A stretch of DNA of 64,000 nt from Bacillota bacterium (GTDB lineage Bacteria > Bacillota > Thermincolia > Thermincolales > UBA2595): positions 1-64,000 of the forward strand of contig JAJZQD010000001.1 in the NCBI GenBank assembly GCA_021847735.1. The letters run 5' to 3'. Below, in pieces: positions 34,073 through 42,690 of this stretch. The first letter of the stretch is position 1, and the number at the start of each line of letters is the position of its first letter. A program made the translations under genes and the position numbers. The notes beneath the pieces were generated by a model. That model saw nothing but the letters and a program-made list of their open reading frames with translations. It did no database searches and was not told the origin of the DNA.

Positions 34073-35716
34073 TCAGTTGCTTGACGGCAATAACACCGTG
34101 AACTTACTCCCCATGCCGGGTGTACTCTCACACTCTATGTTTCCCCCGTGATTCTGAATAATCCCCATACTCACTGCCAAGCCCAATCCTGTTCCCTTAC
34201 CAACGTCTTTGGTAGTATAAAAAGGGGTAAATATTTCGGATAACTGTTCTTTTTGCATACCGCAGCCATTATCTTCAATAGAGATAGACAGGTGGTCTTT
34301 TCCACTTCTTGTACACCGGCCGCTGGAAATAAAAATCATTCTGTTGTCTTCCCTGCTATCCAAAGCGTCTTTGGCATTAATGAGAAGATTGACGATGACC
34401 TGTTCTAACTGCTGGCTGCTGCCGAAAATCTCAGGTAACTCCGGTTCCAGTTCGCATTTTATTTCCATCCGGTCTTGGCGAATTTGGTGACCGACTAAAC
34501 CAATCGCCCTGTTAACTACCTCATTGATTGAAACTATCTCACCGTCCAATTGCTGTTTTCTGGCAAAAGACAGTAAATTTTGAACAATGGTCTTGCACCT
34601 CACCCCACATTGATTAATATCTTCCATCAATACATAACTCTCATTTTCCCGGGGCAGCTCCCTCATTAAAAGTTGGGCGTTGCCCAGTATCGCTGTCAAT
34701 GGGCTGTTAAGCTCATGAGCAACTCCTGCAGCCAGCTTGCCGATAGCGGCCAGTTTTTCTGACTGGATTAACTGTGACTCTACAGCCATCTGCTGGGTAA
34801 CATCCTTAAATGTCTCAACAACCCCCTTTATCCGGTCGTTGCTCCTAAACATCGGATATGTGTAAACATCGTAAACGTTTTTATCAAACCTTTCAACAAA
34901 CTCGTAGGACCTTGCAGCGGAAGACGCTCTCTCCTCAAACATATGGCACCGTTTACAAGGTTCTGTTCTTTGGTAGATTACTTCATAACACTTTTTCCCT
35001 TTGTGAGCACCCAACTGAAAAATCTTTCTGGCTGCTTCATTGTACCTGATTATTTCAAATTTGGTATTAATTATTACGATGGCGTCAGTGATTGCCAGAA
35101 AGGTGTCTTCCCATTCCCGTTCCCTTGAACTGATTTCAGAAAAAAGTTTCATATTGTTTAAACCTACGGAAAAGTGGGCAGCCAGCTGGTTCAGAAATGC
35201 CACATCCTGCAAAGAGTAAGCATTTTTTTTCATGCTCTTGACAGCAAGAATGCCGATCACAGTGTTTTTTACCATCAGAGGAACAAAAACCGCGGAGCCC
35301 CAATGTTTATCATTGCTTACTGTCAATCCGAAATCTTGGGTTTCATCAGGGAGGATCAGACTTTTTTTGTTACTGATTATAAAGCGGCAAATCTTGTTGG
35401 GATTACATGAGGTCCGGCAACATCCCGGCTCGGAATCACCCATAAAACACTTGCATTCACCATCAACAAAGGTAGATAAATTAAAATCGTCAACAGGCAG
35501 AACGGTGGTCAATTTTCCAACCAAGCAGCTGATTATCCGTTCAATAGGTAAATCCACGGTGAAAGACTTGGCAACCCGGTTGATGATTTCCAATTGCTTG
35601 TTCCGCAGTGTAACTTCTTCAATTTTTTGCTGTAATTCAACATAATAGTTTTTCTTGGAGGATCCTATACCCGTTAGCGTCTCTAATATTTTCAGTTTTT
35701 CCGCTTCCATGGCCAA
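34073..35716 (-). CDS. Sensor histidine kinase with GAF and PAS domains
   Basis: The 547-residue protein has an N-terminal coiled region, a GAF domain (about 45-200) with several cysteines (CKCFMGDSEPGCCRTSC) that might hold a metal or act as a redox switch, a PAS domain (about 210-310) with a CKRC pair, the H-box GVAHELNSPLTAILGNAQLL near 335, and HATPase motifs DNGCGM and GTGLGLAVS. It has no membrane segments, so it senses a cytoplasmic signal, possibly redox state or a substrate. It pairs with the response regulator gene 17 bp downstream. Confidence 0.93.
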   Translation of the reverse strand: MAMEAEKLKILETLTGIGSSKKNYYVELQQKIEEVTLRNKQLEIINRVAKSFTVDLPIERIISCLVGKLTTVLPVDDFNLSTFVDGECKCFMGDSEPGCCRTSCNPNKICRFIISNKKSLILPDETQDFGLTVSNDKHWGSAVFVPLMVKNTVIGILAVKSMKKNAYSLQDVAFLNQLAAHFSVGLNNMKLFSEISSREREWEDTFLAITDAIVIINTKFEIIRYNEAARKIFQLGAHKGKKCYEVIYQRTEPCKRCHMFEERASSAARSYEFVERFDKNVYDVYTYPMFRSNDRIKGVVETFKDVTQQMAVESQLIQSEKLAAIGKLAAGVAHELNSPLTAILGNAQLLMRELPRENESYVLMEDINQCGVRCKTIVQNLLSFARKQQLDGEIVSINEVVNRAIGLVGHQIRQDRMEIKCELEPELPEIFGSSQQLEQVIVNLLINAKDALDSREDNRMIFISSGRCTRSGKDHLSISIEDNGCGMQKEQLSEIFTPFYTTKDVGKGTGLGLAVSMGIIQNHGGNIECESTPGMGSKFTVLLPSSN

Positions 35717-35732
35717 CCCCTCTTCAAGCTAT

Positions 35733-36890
35733 TTACAGGACTGCCGTAAAAAGCTTTAATATGTCGTCAACTTGGACTTCCTTAGGGTTTGTTATGATAC
35801 AAACATCTACCATGGCGTTTTCACTCAATTTGATTAAAAGTTCATCGGTAAGCCCCACTTCTGGCAGCTTTTCAAGTATTCCTATATCTTTTGCCAGCCT
35901 GCGGACAGCCTCTATAGCCTTTTGAGCCGCATCTCTCCGGCTCAGACCGAATACTCTCTGGTCCATAGCTTCGGCAATGGAACCAAATCTCTCAATAGCA
36001 GATGACAGGTTATACTCCATTACAGAAGGCAGCAATATAGCGTTGGCTTCACCGTGAGGCATGTCCAGGAGTCCTCCTAATTGGTGACTCATGGCGTGCA
36101 CCAGTCCCAGTATGGCATTGGAAAGGGCTAGTCCTGCCTGTAAACTGGCCATGGCCATAGCGTCTTTAGCTTCTAAATTGGTGCGGTTAGATACGGAAAC
36201 CGGTAAATACCTTGTAGCAAGCTTAATGGCGTTCAAAGCCTGTATATCTGTTAACGGCGTTGCCGCCAGGGAAACATAAGCTTCAATGGCATGGGTTAAG
36301 GCATCCATACCGGTATTCGCGGTCAATTGTTTGTCCTTAGTGGTAAGTGTCCTGGGATCTATCAATGAAATATCAGGTACTAAAGATTTCGAACCGATAA
36401 CCATTTTCATTTGTCTTTTGGTATTGGTAACCACAGCAAGCTGGGTGACTTCAGCCCCTGAGCCTGCCGTTGTGGGAACAGCCACTATAGGCGGCAGCGC
36501 TTGCTGGACTTTATCCGCTCCCTCGAAGTCACTAATATGCCCACCGTTTGTGCTGAGCAGGGCAATAGCTTTAGCAGTGTCAATAGAACTGCCACCGCCT
36601 ATCCCGAGGACAGCGTTACAGCCTGTTTCAAGATATTTCTCCAGCCCCTTATGAACTTCATGGTCTTTGGGGTTGCTGGTAATGTCGTGCCAGATGATGT
36701 AATCCAAGCCCGCTTCCTTAATAGGCGGTACTGCCTTGTCGACCCATCCGGCTTCCATGACCCCAGGGTCGCTAACTATGAAAACTTTCTTGACCCCCAG
36801 CCTAACTAGGCTTTCCCCCACTTGTTCAAGAGCTCCCCGCCCAAAAATAATTTCCGGGGAAACAAATTTGTACAATTCCATTTTTCTCAC
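35733..36890 (-). CDS. Iron-containing alcohol dehydrogenase
   Basis: The 385-residue protein is a group III alcohol dehydrogenase: GIGGGSSIDTAKAIALL near 97, PTTAGSGAEVTQLAVV near 138, and the metal ligands D and H in TGMDALTHAIEAYVS near 193-207 and H in LVHAMSHQLGG and MPHGEANAILLP near 265-282. It oxidises alcohols with NAD. Some members of this family use mycofactocin as electron acceptor, which would explain its place here. It overlaps larC by 4 bp, and the kinase gene follows 16 bp later. Confidence 0.93.
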   Translation of the reverse strand: MRKMELYKFVSPEIIFGRGALEQVGESLVRLGVKKVFIVSDPGVMEAGWVDKAVPPIKEAGLDYIIWHDITSNPKDHEVHKGLEKYLETGCNAVLGIGGGSSIDTAKAIALLSTNGGHISDFEGADKVQQALPPIVAVPTTAGSGAEVTQLAVVTNTKRQMKMVIGSKSLVPDISLIDPRTLTTKDKQLTANTGMDALTHAIEAYVSLAATPLTDIQALNAIKLATRYLPVSVSNRTNLEAKDAMAMASLQAGLALSNAILGLVHAMSHQLGGLLDMPHGEANAILLPSVMEYNLSSAIERFGSIAEAMDQRVFGLSRRDAAQKAIEAVRRLAKDIGILEKLPEVGLTDELLIKLSENAMVDVCIITNPKEVQVDDILKLFTAVL

Positions 36891-38281
36891 CTGCTTTTAT
36901 CCCGGATTCGCAATCCCTTGATCGCAGCATTATATACTTGTTTTAGCGGGACATTAAATTCTTTTGCTTTTTTCTTACAGTCCTCATATTCGGGAGCATG
37001 GTTTACCACTGTCCCGTCCAAAATCGCCTGTTTCACACGGATTTCACCGTATTCCGTTTCAACTGTTACAATTTCTCTATGTAAACACAATCTCTGATAC
37101 GTGCTTATCCTTAGCCCAATTGTCGATGTTTCGCGAAATAAAACGCCCGCAAGTTCTGTACAGTTTGGTTCCCTGCACAGGACCTTAATCATATTGGCAG
37201 GCCGGTTCTTTTTCATCTGGATGGGGATAAGAAACACGTCCAACGCACCCTTGCTAAACAACTCCTCAAACACATAGTCAAAGAACTCCGGATTCATATC
37301 GTCAATATTGGCTTCTAATTCCATTACCGTTTCATTATCACAATTGAGGACAGATGCATTGTCTGTTATTTCATGACCAAGTATCACGCGGAGCAGGTTG
37401 GGAACTGTAAATTCACGGGTTCCGGCCCCGTATCCCACCTTAATAACATTCAGCGTCGGCATCGGCCCGCATGTCTCGGCAAGAGTTGATAAAATTGCCG
37501 CCCCGGTAGGGGTGACTGTTTCACCATTATGTTCGGAACCAAAAGTGTGCATTCCGGTGAGTAATTCCATAGCTGCGGGGGCCGGCACCGGAATAGTGCC
37601 ATGTTGGCATTTAACAAATCCGTGGCCAAGCGGCAATGGGGATACCACAATTTTATCAATCTGCAACAGGTGTAAAGCGATAGCCGCCCCAACAATATCA
37701 ACAATTGCGTCAACCGCGCCTACTTCATGAAAGTGAATCTTCTCAGGAACGGTTCCGTGTATTTTCGCTTCAGCTGCGGCCAACCTGCGAAAAATCCGGA
37801 TGCTTTTCTCTTTCACAGAACCGGCAAGCTGGCTTTTTTCAATCATGCTAACAATATCATTAAGATTTCTTTGCTCGTGGCAGGACCCGTGAGCGTGACG
37901 GTGATGCTCTTCTCCGTGATGGTGATGGTCATGCCCGTGAGCGTGTTGGTCATTACTATGGCCGTGATGACTATGTCCTTGATCGCAGGTATTGTCGTGA
38001 TGAGCATGTGCATGGTCAAAAAGCTGTCCGTTGGTTTCATCTATGACGTCAAATTTTGTTGCGCTAAAACCCGACTTCGTTACTTTTCGCGCCTGTATCC
38101 GGTACCCTTTAAAGAGCAGTTTTGCCAGCTCTGCCTGCAAAGCCTCGATATCTAAACCTAAATCTATCAGCGCTCCCAAAATCATATCCCCACTGGCCCC
38201 AGCAAAACAATCAAAGAAAAGCACTTTGCGGGTATTAACCATACTGTCCCTCCTAAAACTTTGGCTTTTGCTACGAAACAT
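36887..38281 (-). CDS. larC: Nickel insertion protein LarC, full length with histidine-rich region
   Basis: The 464-residue protein matches LarC, which inserts nickel into the pincer nucleotide using CTP. The start has FFDCFAGASGDMILGALIDLG, the middle IHFHEVGAVDAIVDIVGAA, the C-terminal half ETVMELEANIDDMNPEFFDY. A region with about 25 histidines at residues 85-140 probably collects nickel. In some bacteria larC is split and needs a frameshift; here it is one open frame. The predicted start may be at MVNTRKVLFF (15 residues in). It is the first gene of the operon with the alcohol dehydrogenase and two-component genes. Confidence 0.94.
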   Translation of the reverse strand: MFRSKSQSFRRDSMVNTRKVLFFDCFAGASGDMILGALIDLGLDIEALQAELAKLLFKGYRIQARKVTKSGFSATKFDVIDETNGQLFDHAHAHHDNTCDQGHSHHGHSNDQHAHGHDHHHHGEEHHRHAHGSCHEQRNLNDIVSMIEKSQLAGSVKEKSIRIFRRLAAAEAKIHGTVPEKIHFHEVGAVDAIVDIVGAAIALHLLQIDKIVVSPLPLGHGFVKCQHGTIPVPAPAAMELLTGMHTFGSEHNGETVTPTGAAILSTLAETCGPMPTLNVIKVGYGAGTREFTVPNLLRVILGHEITDNASVLNCDNETVMELEANIDDMNPEFFDYVFEELFSKGALDVFLIPIQMKKNRPANMIKVLCREPNCTELAGVLFRETSTIGLRISTYQRLCLHREIVTVETEYGEIRVKQAILDGTVVNHAPEYEDCKKKAKEFNVPLKQVYNAAIKGLRIRDKSR

Positions 38282-38546
38282 AGTAATTACCCTTCCATAT
38301 TAACATAATGAACATAAATAGTTAACTTGTAAAATGTTTCCTCCTGTCCATTAGTTACGTTTTTGGTTATGCTATTTATAATTTTACCTTGGGTTTTCGG
38401 TAAATGGCAAGTTATTGGCGGTGATTGGGTAAAAAACTACCGTTAAAAGCGTTCCGCTTATTTGAGCGGTCAAACATTTGGACGTTTACAATCATAAAAT
38501 ACATGAAAACCTGCAACAAACGAGAGCAGGTAACCAACGGCTTTAG

Positions 38547-38702
38547 AACGAGAAGCAAATTAACCAACCTTGCCATTCGGACACTCGGCAAATCTTAAAC
38601 AAATATGGAAGGATTCCCTGTTTTAGCGAACTAGCAGTAAACAGTATGGCCAGCCTGCGGGAGTGGGCAGAGGTGCAGGGTAAATCCTTTTGGTGCCTGT
38701 GA
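38547..38702 (+). other. Intergenic region with a short open frame of unknown status
   Basis: The 466-bp gap at 38282-38747 has no recognised gene. A 51-codon plus-strand frame without a good start (RQILNKYGRIPCFSELAVN, then SLREWAEVQGKSFWCL) looks protein-like and could be the tail of a lost gene. I do not recognise it. Confidence 0.25.
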
Positions 38703-38747
38703 CACAACGGTCAAGCTGTTTTCGCATTTCACAGCCTTTTTATATCA

Positions 38748-39071
38748 TTACCAATCAAGTGGATTACCAATCGATGCAGCACTATATATCTCTAGCCCTG
38801 GCATGCCCACTTCCTTTTTAATTTTCCGAATGTATTTTTCCATGTGAGTCTCGCTTTTTTCAACTTTATCAACAGCAATTACAACATCTGTTTCCTTTAG
38901 TCCACTGTGCTTTAACAGTTCCACCACCGTGGGAACATAGTGCTGTTTATGGTTGCCATTATAGCCTGGTTTTATAATAGCCCAGAACTTAACATCTTCC
39001 GGAGTATTATCATTTGAGTGGCGAATGATAACATTCTTGACAATCCAGAACGATTTGTGAGTGATTAACAT
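38748..39071 (-). CDS. Hypothetical protein
   Basis: I do not recognise a family. The frame can start at ATG 39071 (MLITHKSFWIVKNVIIRH), giving 107 residues, or further upstream at 39155; neither has a strong ribosome site. The product is basic with a KSETHMEKYIRKIKKEVGM helix. It stands alone between a region without genes and the hairpin repeat upstream of rnpB. It could be a remnant. Confidence 0.4.
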   Translation of the reverse strand: MLITHKSFWIVKNVIIRHSNDNTPEDVKFWAIIKPGYNGNHKQHYVPTVVELLKHSGLKETDVVIAVDKVEKSETHMEKYIRKIKKEVGMPGLEIYSAASIGNPLDW

Positions 39072-39259
39072 GATGATTTTTCGAAATGACAAACTGCATA
39101 CAATGGGCGTTCCGCTGAACCTCGTGCATCTAATTGCCGAAACAAACGAATACAAAGGGAACTACCCTCTTTTCAGGCTGCGAGGCGCAATCGTTTTACG
39201 TCATTTCTCCTTACACTGCCCCCAAAGAGGCAGTACTTGAGAGTGCCATTAGACGTTAA

Positions 39260-39386
39260 GGACAGGGCAGGTGTGTTCCGCAGAGCGAGGCTGACCCCCA
39301 TCGGCCCACGATCCGCGCAGCGGGAGTGGTCTTTTGCCGATGGAGGTTGTTGCTCGCTCGGCGGAATATTCCTGCCCTGTCCTTCC
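39260..39386. repeat. Long hairpin repeat with conserved loop, copy A
   Basis: The arms GGACAGGGCAGG and CCTGCCCTGTCC pair, as do GTTCCGC and GCGGAA. The inner part has GAGCGAGG and GTTGTTGCTCGCTC. A shorter copy with changed but still pairing arms is at 60640-60718, and a left arm fragment is at 9741. No open frame is inside. Confidence 0.75.
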
Positions 39387-39397
39387 CAAAACACGCC

Positions 39398-39428
39398 AAA
39401 AAAAGAAACTGCCCCATCTGGGACAGTC
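39398..39428 (-). terminator. Terminator of rnpB
   Basis: On the minus strand ACTGTCCC and GGGGCAGT form a stem with one mismatch around AGAT, followed by TTCTTTTTTT. It lies 13 bp after the 3' end of rnpB. Confidence 0.8.
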
Positions 39429-39440
39429 TCATGTAAGTTG

Positions 39441-39903
39441 AACCGAGTAAATCGATAAGCCGAGTTCTGTCGTTGGATGATCATCTATCTGGGACGGCTG
39501 TTACCAGCACGCCTCAAGCGACCTTACCCGGGAGCGGAACGGGCCGTTCCATTGCCCCTCTATTCGGTCTTGCTCCAGGTGGGGTTTACCTAGCCGACCA
39601 GTCACCTGGCCGCTGGTGAGCTCTTACCTCACCGTTCCACCCTTACCCCACACTGGAAGTTAGAGGTTAGAGGTTGGAGATTGGATTATGAAGGAATTTG
39701 GCTTTGCCAAATTCCAACGATTCTAACATCCAACATCCAACTTCCAACATCCAACTTCCAATGTGCAGGCGGTTTATTTCTGTGGCACTTTCCTTAGAGT
39801 CGCCCCCACTGGGTATTACCCAGCACCCTGCCCTGTGGAGCTCGGACTTTCCTCGAGTACCGCCTTTCGGCCTGATACCCGCGATCACCTGATTTACTCG
39901 GTT
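39441..39903 (-). ncRNA. rnpB: RNase P RNA, bacterial class A, with an enlarged helix
   Basis: Helix P1 is formed by CCGAGTAAATC at the 5' end (39901-39891) and GATTTACTCGG at the 3' end. The 5' domain contains GAGGAAAGTCCGAGCTCC and CACAGGGCAGGGTGCTGG, the 3' part GGTAAACCCCACCTGGAGC, AGAGGGGCAATGGAACGG and ACAGAACTCGGCTTAT, all hallmarks of the catalytic RNA of RNase P, which trims tRNA 5' leaders. Between about 39652 and 39769 lies an extra 118-nt inverted block of TTGGAAG/TTGGATG heptamers, which extends a peripheral helix (probably P12). This is longer than the usual size of about 350-400 nt. Confidence 0.95.
39652..39769. repeat. Heptamer inverted repeat inserted in rnpB
   Basis: The left arm repeats TTAGAGG/TTGGAGA and the right arm repeats CCAACAT/CCAACTT, so the block folds back on itself. 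Related heptamer runs are at 9787-9825 and 48550-48580 (GCAGTTGACAGTTGACAG). Placed in rnpB it should form a long stem that the RNA tolerates. Confidence 0.8.
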
Positions 39904-39966
39904 TCTATTCAACTTTGGATTTCAATCTTAACATTTTTGATGCTATAAGTCAAATGTCAGGTTGTG

Positions 39967-40722
39967 TTAACTTATCTTCAATAAGTCAGCCCTCATTGGG
40001 GAATAGGTGACTATCTCCGTTGTGTCTTCCAATGCCTCTATTTGGTGCACCGAATTACTGCTGACGACCAAACCGGCGCCTTTTTTCATAATAATGTCCT
40101 GGTCGGCAACAACGTATTTTAGGGTGCCCCTAAGCAAGTAACTTGCCTGTTCGTGTATGTGTTGGTGTGAAGCGATTTTCGATCCTTTTCTATATTTGAA
40201 CTGGACTATCATCAGTTTTGGCGTAAAAGCCAAAATTAAGCCGGTTATCCCCGATTGGATTTCAAACTGCAGGGCCTGGGCCGTTATTGTCTCAGGCGAT
40301 GCAATAGCTGCAGCCCTCGCTAATTCCTTTGACCGCCGGTTGTTCCCAGGCAGGACAAAATTTACCTGACATCTTTCAAAATTACTCGCGATTTTTTTCA
40401 CTTCATCATGCAGGGGTACTATATTCTGGGCCCTGGCAGACATATTGTCAACCAATTGACCGACAACCAGCCTGTTATCAGTATATATAGTCACGTTTTT
40501 CATCCGCCACCCGGAAGCCTTAGCCAATGCCTTTAGTATAGCGCGGTACACCGCGGAATTCTGAGTCTCTATCCCTATGTATTCGCCTTCTTCATAGAAG
40601 GGCTGGTTATCCGGGTCTGTATAAAAGCATAGACCAATACCGGCATGACCGTTGTTTTGCCTCGCATGCCCGCCTACAAAAATATGAATATTGTCCATTA
40701 TTTCACTCCCCGTCTTTCCCAT
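39967..40722 (-). CDS. RNase H-like domain fused to a cupin, catalytic residues changed
   Basis: Residues 10-150 follow the RNase HI pattern (NGHAGIGL, then TQNSAVYRAILKALAKA, then TIYTDNRLVVGQLV), and residues 160-251 form a small cupin (KYRKGSKIASHQHIHEQASY, then GAGLVVSSNSVHQIEAL). The usual first Asp is Val in FVGGHARQ and the usual helix Glu is Val in NSAVYRA; only the Asp in YTDNRLV is kept. So it is probably not a nuclease; it may bind nucleic acid and sense a ligand or metal through the cupin (HQH and a late H). It lies between rnpB and the zinc-ribbon gene. The true start may be at MDNIHIF. Confidence 0.75.
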   Translation of the reverse strand: MGKTGSEIMDNIHIFVGGHARQNNGHAGIGLCFYTDPDNQPFYEEGEYIGIETQNSAVYRAILKALAKASGWRMKNVTIYTDNRLVVGQLVDNMSARAQNIVPLHDEVKKIASNFERCQVNFVLPGNNRRSKELARAAAIASPETITAQALQFEIQSGITGLILAFTPKLMIVQFKYRKGSKIASHQHIHEQASYLLRGTLKYVVADQDIIMKKGAGLVVSSNSVHQIEALEDTTEIVTYSPMRADLLKIS

Positions 40723-40794
40723 TTATTGTTCCGTAACCATTATATGTAGAGAAACATTGATTTGATTTCGGGACAGACAAGGAGTGTCATAAAT

Positions 40795-41526
40795 TTATTC
40801 TACCAGAAGAAGCCGGCCGCAATTATCACACATTAATTCCTTGGGCTTGTTTTTTGACTGTTTAAGTAAGTCAAAGGAAACACTCATATGGCAGCCGGAA
40901 CATACGCCGTTTTCCAGCAAAGCGACACCCTTTTTATCATCGAATCTCCCACATAGCTTGAAAAACTTTTGCATTAGTTGAGGGTCAATCTTTTCTACCA
41001 GTTTTTTATTCCTGGCCTCATGTTCTTCCAAAGCCCGGGCCAGCCCTGCTTTTCTCTCAGTATAGCTTTTATTAAGCTCACGGAACTGCCCCTTCTTCGT
41101 ATCAAGGTCCTTTAATAGTTGTTTAATCTGCTCCTCAGCCTTTTCGGCTTGTTCCATCAAAACCAGCGCCCGGTCTTCAGCCTCCTCCACCTTTTCCTTG
41201 TTTATCTCCATATTTTTTTCCGCTGTCTCTAGCTCCTTGGCATTCGTAATCTCACCGCTATACAACTGGGTACTGGCCTTTTCCATTTTTTCTTTCAATA
41301 ACATTATGCCTGACTCTTCCTGTTTCAGGTTCCTTTTAATTTGGACCAGTTCATCTTTCATAACCTGAATTTTCGCCTGGTTCTCTTCTATATCTGCTTT
41401 AAGCATCTTTAATTCCCTTACCTCCGGAAACGTCCTGGCCTTCCTCTCCAGGTCTAATTTCTCTTCCTCAAGGGTTTGCAGTTCCCATAAGTGTTTAATT
41501 CCCGTCAAACCTACCACACCTTTCAA
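40795..41526 (-). CDS. Coiled-coil protein with C4 zinc ribbon
   Basis: The 243-residue protein is a long coiled coil (about 15-180) followed by a zinc ribbon with CSGCHMS near 206 and CDNCGRLL near 233. This is the conserved zf-RING_7 / C4-type protein usually found beside the Nif3-like gene, as here. Family work links such proteins to RNA or membrane roles, but the function is not settled. The start may be TTG at LTGIKHLWELQ, a few codons inside. Confidence 0.88.
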   Translation of the reverse strand: MKGVVGLTGIKHLWELQTLEEEKLDLERKARTFPEVRELKMLKADIEENQAKIQVMKDELVQIKRNLKQEESGIMLLKEKMEKASTQLYSGEITNAKELETAEKNMEINKEKVEEAEDRALVLMEQAEKAEEQIKQLLKDLDTKKGQFRELNKSYTERKAGLARALEEHEARNKKLVEKIDPQLMQKFFKLCGRFDDKKGVALLENGVCSGCHMSVSFDLLKQSKNKPKELMCDNCGRLLLVE

Positions 41527-41571
41527 TATTTTTAATAAAAAACAAAAATAGAAGGCAGTATGCCTTCTACC

Positions 41572-42690
41572 TTAATAATACCTTACAACATCGTAATTTG
41601 ACTTGGAAATATATACAGGTACGGAGAAGTCTTCAACGGCAAAAGCACTTTCCAGGTACTGGGCCAGTTTTTCAACTACGGGATTCTCGGTGGCGAAATG
41701 CCCCGCATCCACCAGATTTAATCCCAGGGCAGCGGCCTCCTGGGCCTCATGATATTTAATGTCCCCGGTTAAGAACACATCGGCCCCCGCAAAAGACGCT
41801 TTATGGATGAGGCTGGCCCCGCTTCCGCCGCATACGGCAATTTTCCGCACTTCTGCCTCTAAGTCGCCGCAGTATCGGACCTCCGCAACCTTTAGCAGTT
41901 TTTTGGCTAAATCCATAAACTGACTTAGCTTAATCACCTGCTTCAGCCTGCCAACCCGGCCCAGGCCGAGTTCTCCCGCCTTGTTGGCAAGGGGATACAA
42001 ATCATAAGCCACTTCTTCATATGGATGGGCATTAACCATTGCCTTTATCACCCTGTTAACCTGATTTTCTTTAACCACCGTCTCCAAACGTATTTCGGGA
42101 GTTTCTTCGAGGATACCGACCTGCCCGATAAATGGGCTGCACCCCTCAGTCGCTTTAAAGGTACCCTTTCCCTTCACGGAAAATGTACAGTCAGAATAAT
42201 TGCCTATCCAGCCTGCCCCGGCTTTGGTCATTGCCTGGCCGACATCATTGGCATGGCTGTCAGGGATAAATACAACTATCTTGTAAAGTTTTTCGGATTT
42301 TTCGGGATTGAGAACCTGGATTTCTTCCAGTTCCAGAAGCTCGGCCAATACCTGATTGACGCCTTCACCGGCGCTGTCCAGGTTAGTGTGGGCAGAGTAA
42401 ACTACAATATCATTCTTAATTATATCGGTTAACATTCGGCCCATGGGCAAGTCCGCCCGAATGTTTTTTAAAGGCTTAAAAATAACCGGGTGGTGGGTAA
42501 CCACCAAATTAGCGCCCAATGACAAGGCCTCGCTAACCACCTGGGGATTCAAATCCAGGCTTACCAGCACCGCACCGGTTTCAAGGGTTTGGTCACCCAC
42601 CTGAATCCCCACGTTATCCCAGTCTTCAGCTAAACTTTTTGGGGCAAGTCGCTCGATCAGGCTTATTATCGTTTGGCACTTGACAGGCAT
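41572..42690 (-). CDS. Nif3-like dinuclear metal centre protein
   Basis: The 372-residue protein has LAEDWDNVGIQVG near 17, VVTHHPVIFKPLKNI near 60, SAHTNLDSAGEGVN near 100, and GDIKYHEAQEAAALGLNLVDAGHFATE near 310-335. These give the His/Asp/Glu ligands of the two-metal site of NIF3/DUF34 proteins. The central insertion of about 100 residues is the YbgI/CutA-like domain seen in the longer Firmicute form. It overlaps trmK by 25 bp. It is often proposed to be a GTP cyclohydrolase-like or metal-handling protein. Confidence 0.93.
   Translation of the reverse strand: MPVKCQTIISLIERLAPKSLAEDWDNVGIQVGDQTLETGAVLVSLDLNPQVVSEALSLGANLVVTHHPVIFKPLKNIRADLPMGRMLTDIIKNDIVVYSAHTNLDSAGEGVNQVLAELLELEEIQVLNPEKSEKLYKIVVFIPDSHANDVGQAMTKAGAGWIGNYSDCTFSVKGKGTFKATEGCSPFIGQVGILEETPEIRLETVVKENQVNRVIKAMVNAHPYEEVAYDLYPLANKAGELGLGRVGRLKQVIKLSQFMDLAKKLLKVAEVRYCGDLEAEVRKIAVCGGSGASLIHKASFAGADVFLTGDIKYHEAQEAAALGLNLVDAGHFATENPVVEKLAQYLESAFAVEDFSVPVYISKSNYDVVRYY

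Noticed and set aside
37727-38155. Plus-strand frame resembling a membrane protein
   Set aside because: It is antisense to larC; the hydrophobic run is the complement of the histidine-rich segment.
36887-38281. Split larC with programmed frameshift
   Set aside because: The gene is one uninterrupted frame of normal full length.
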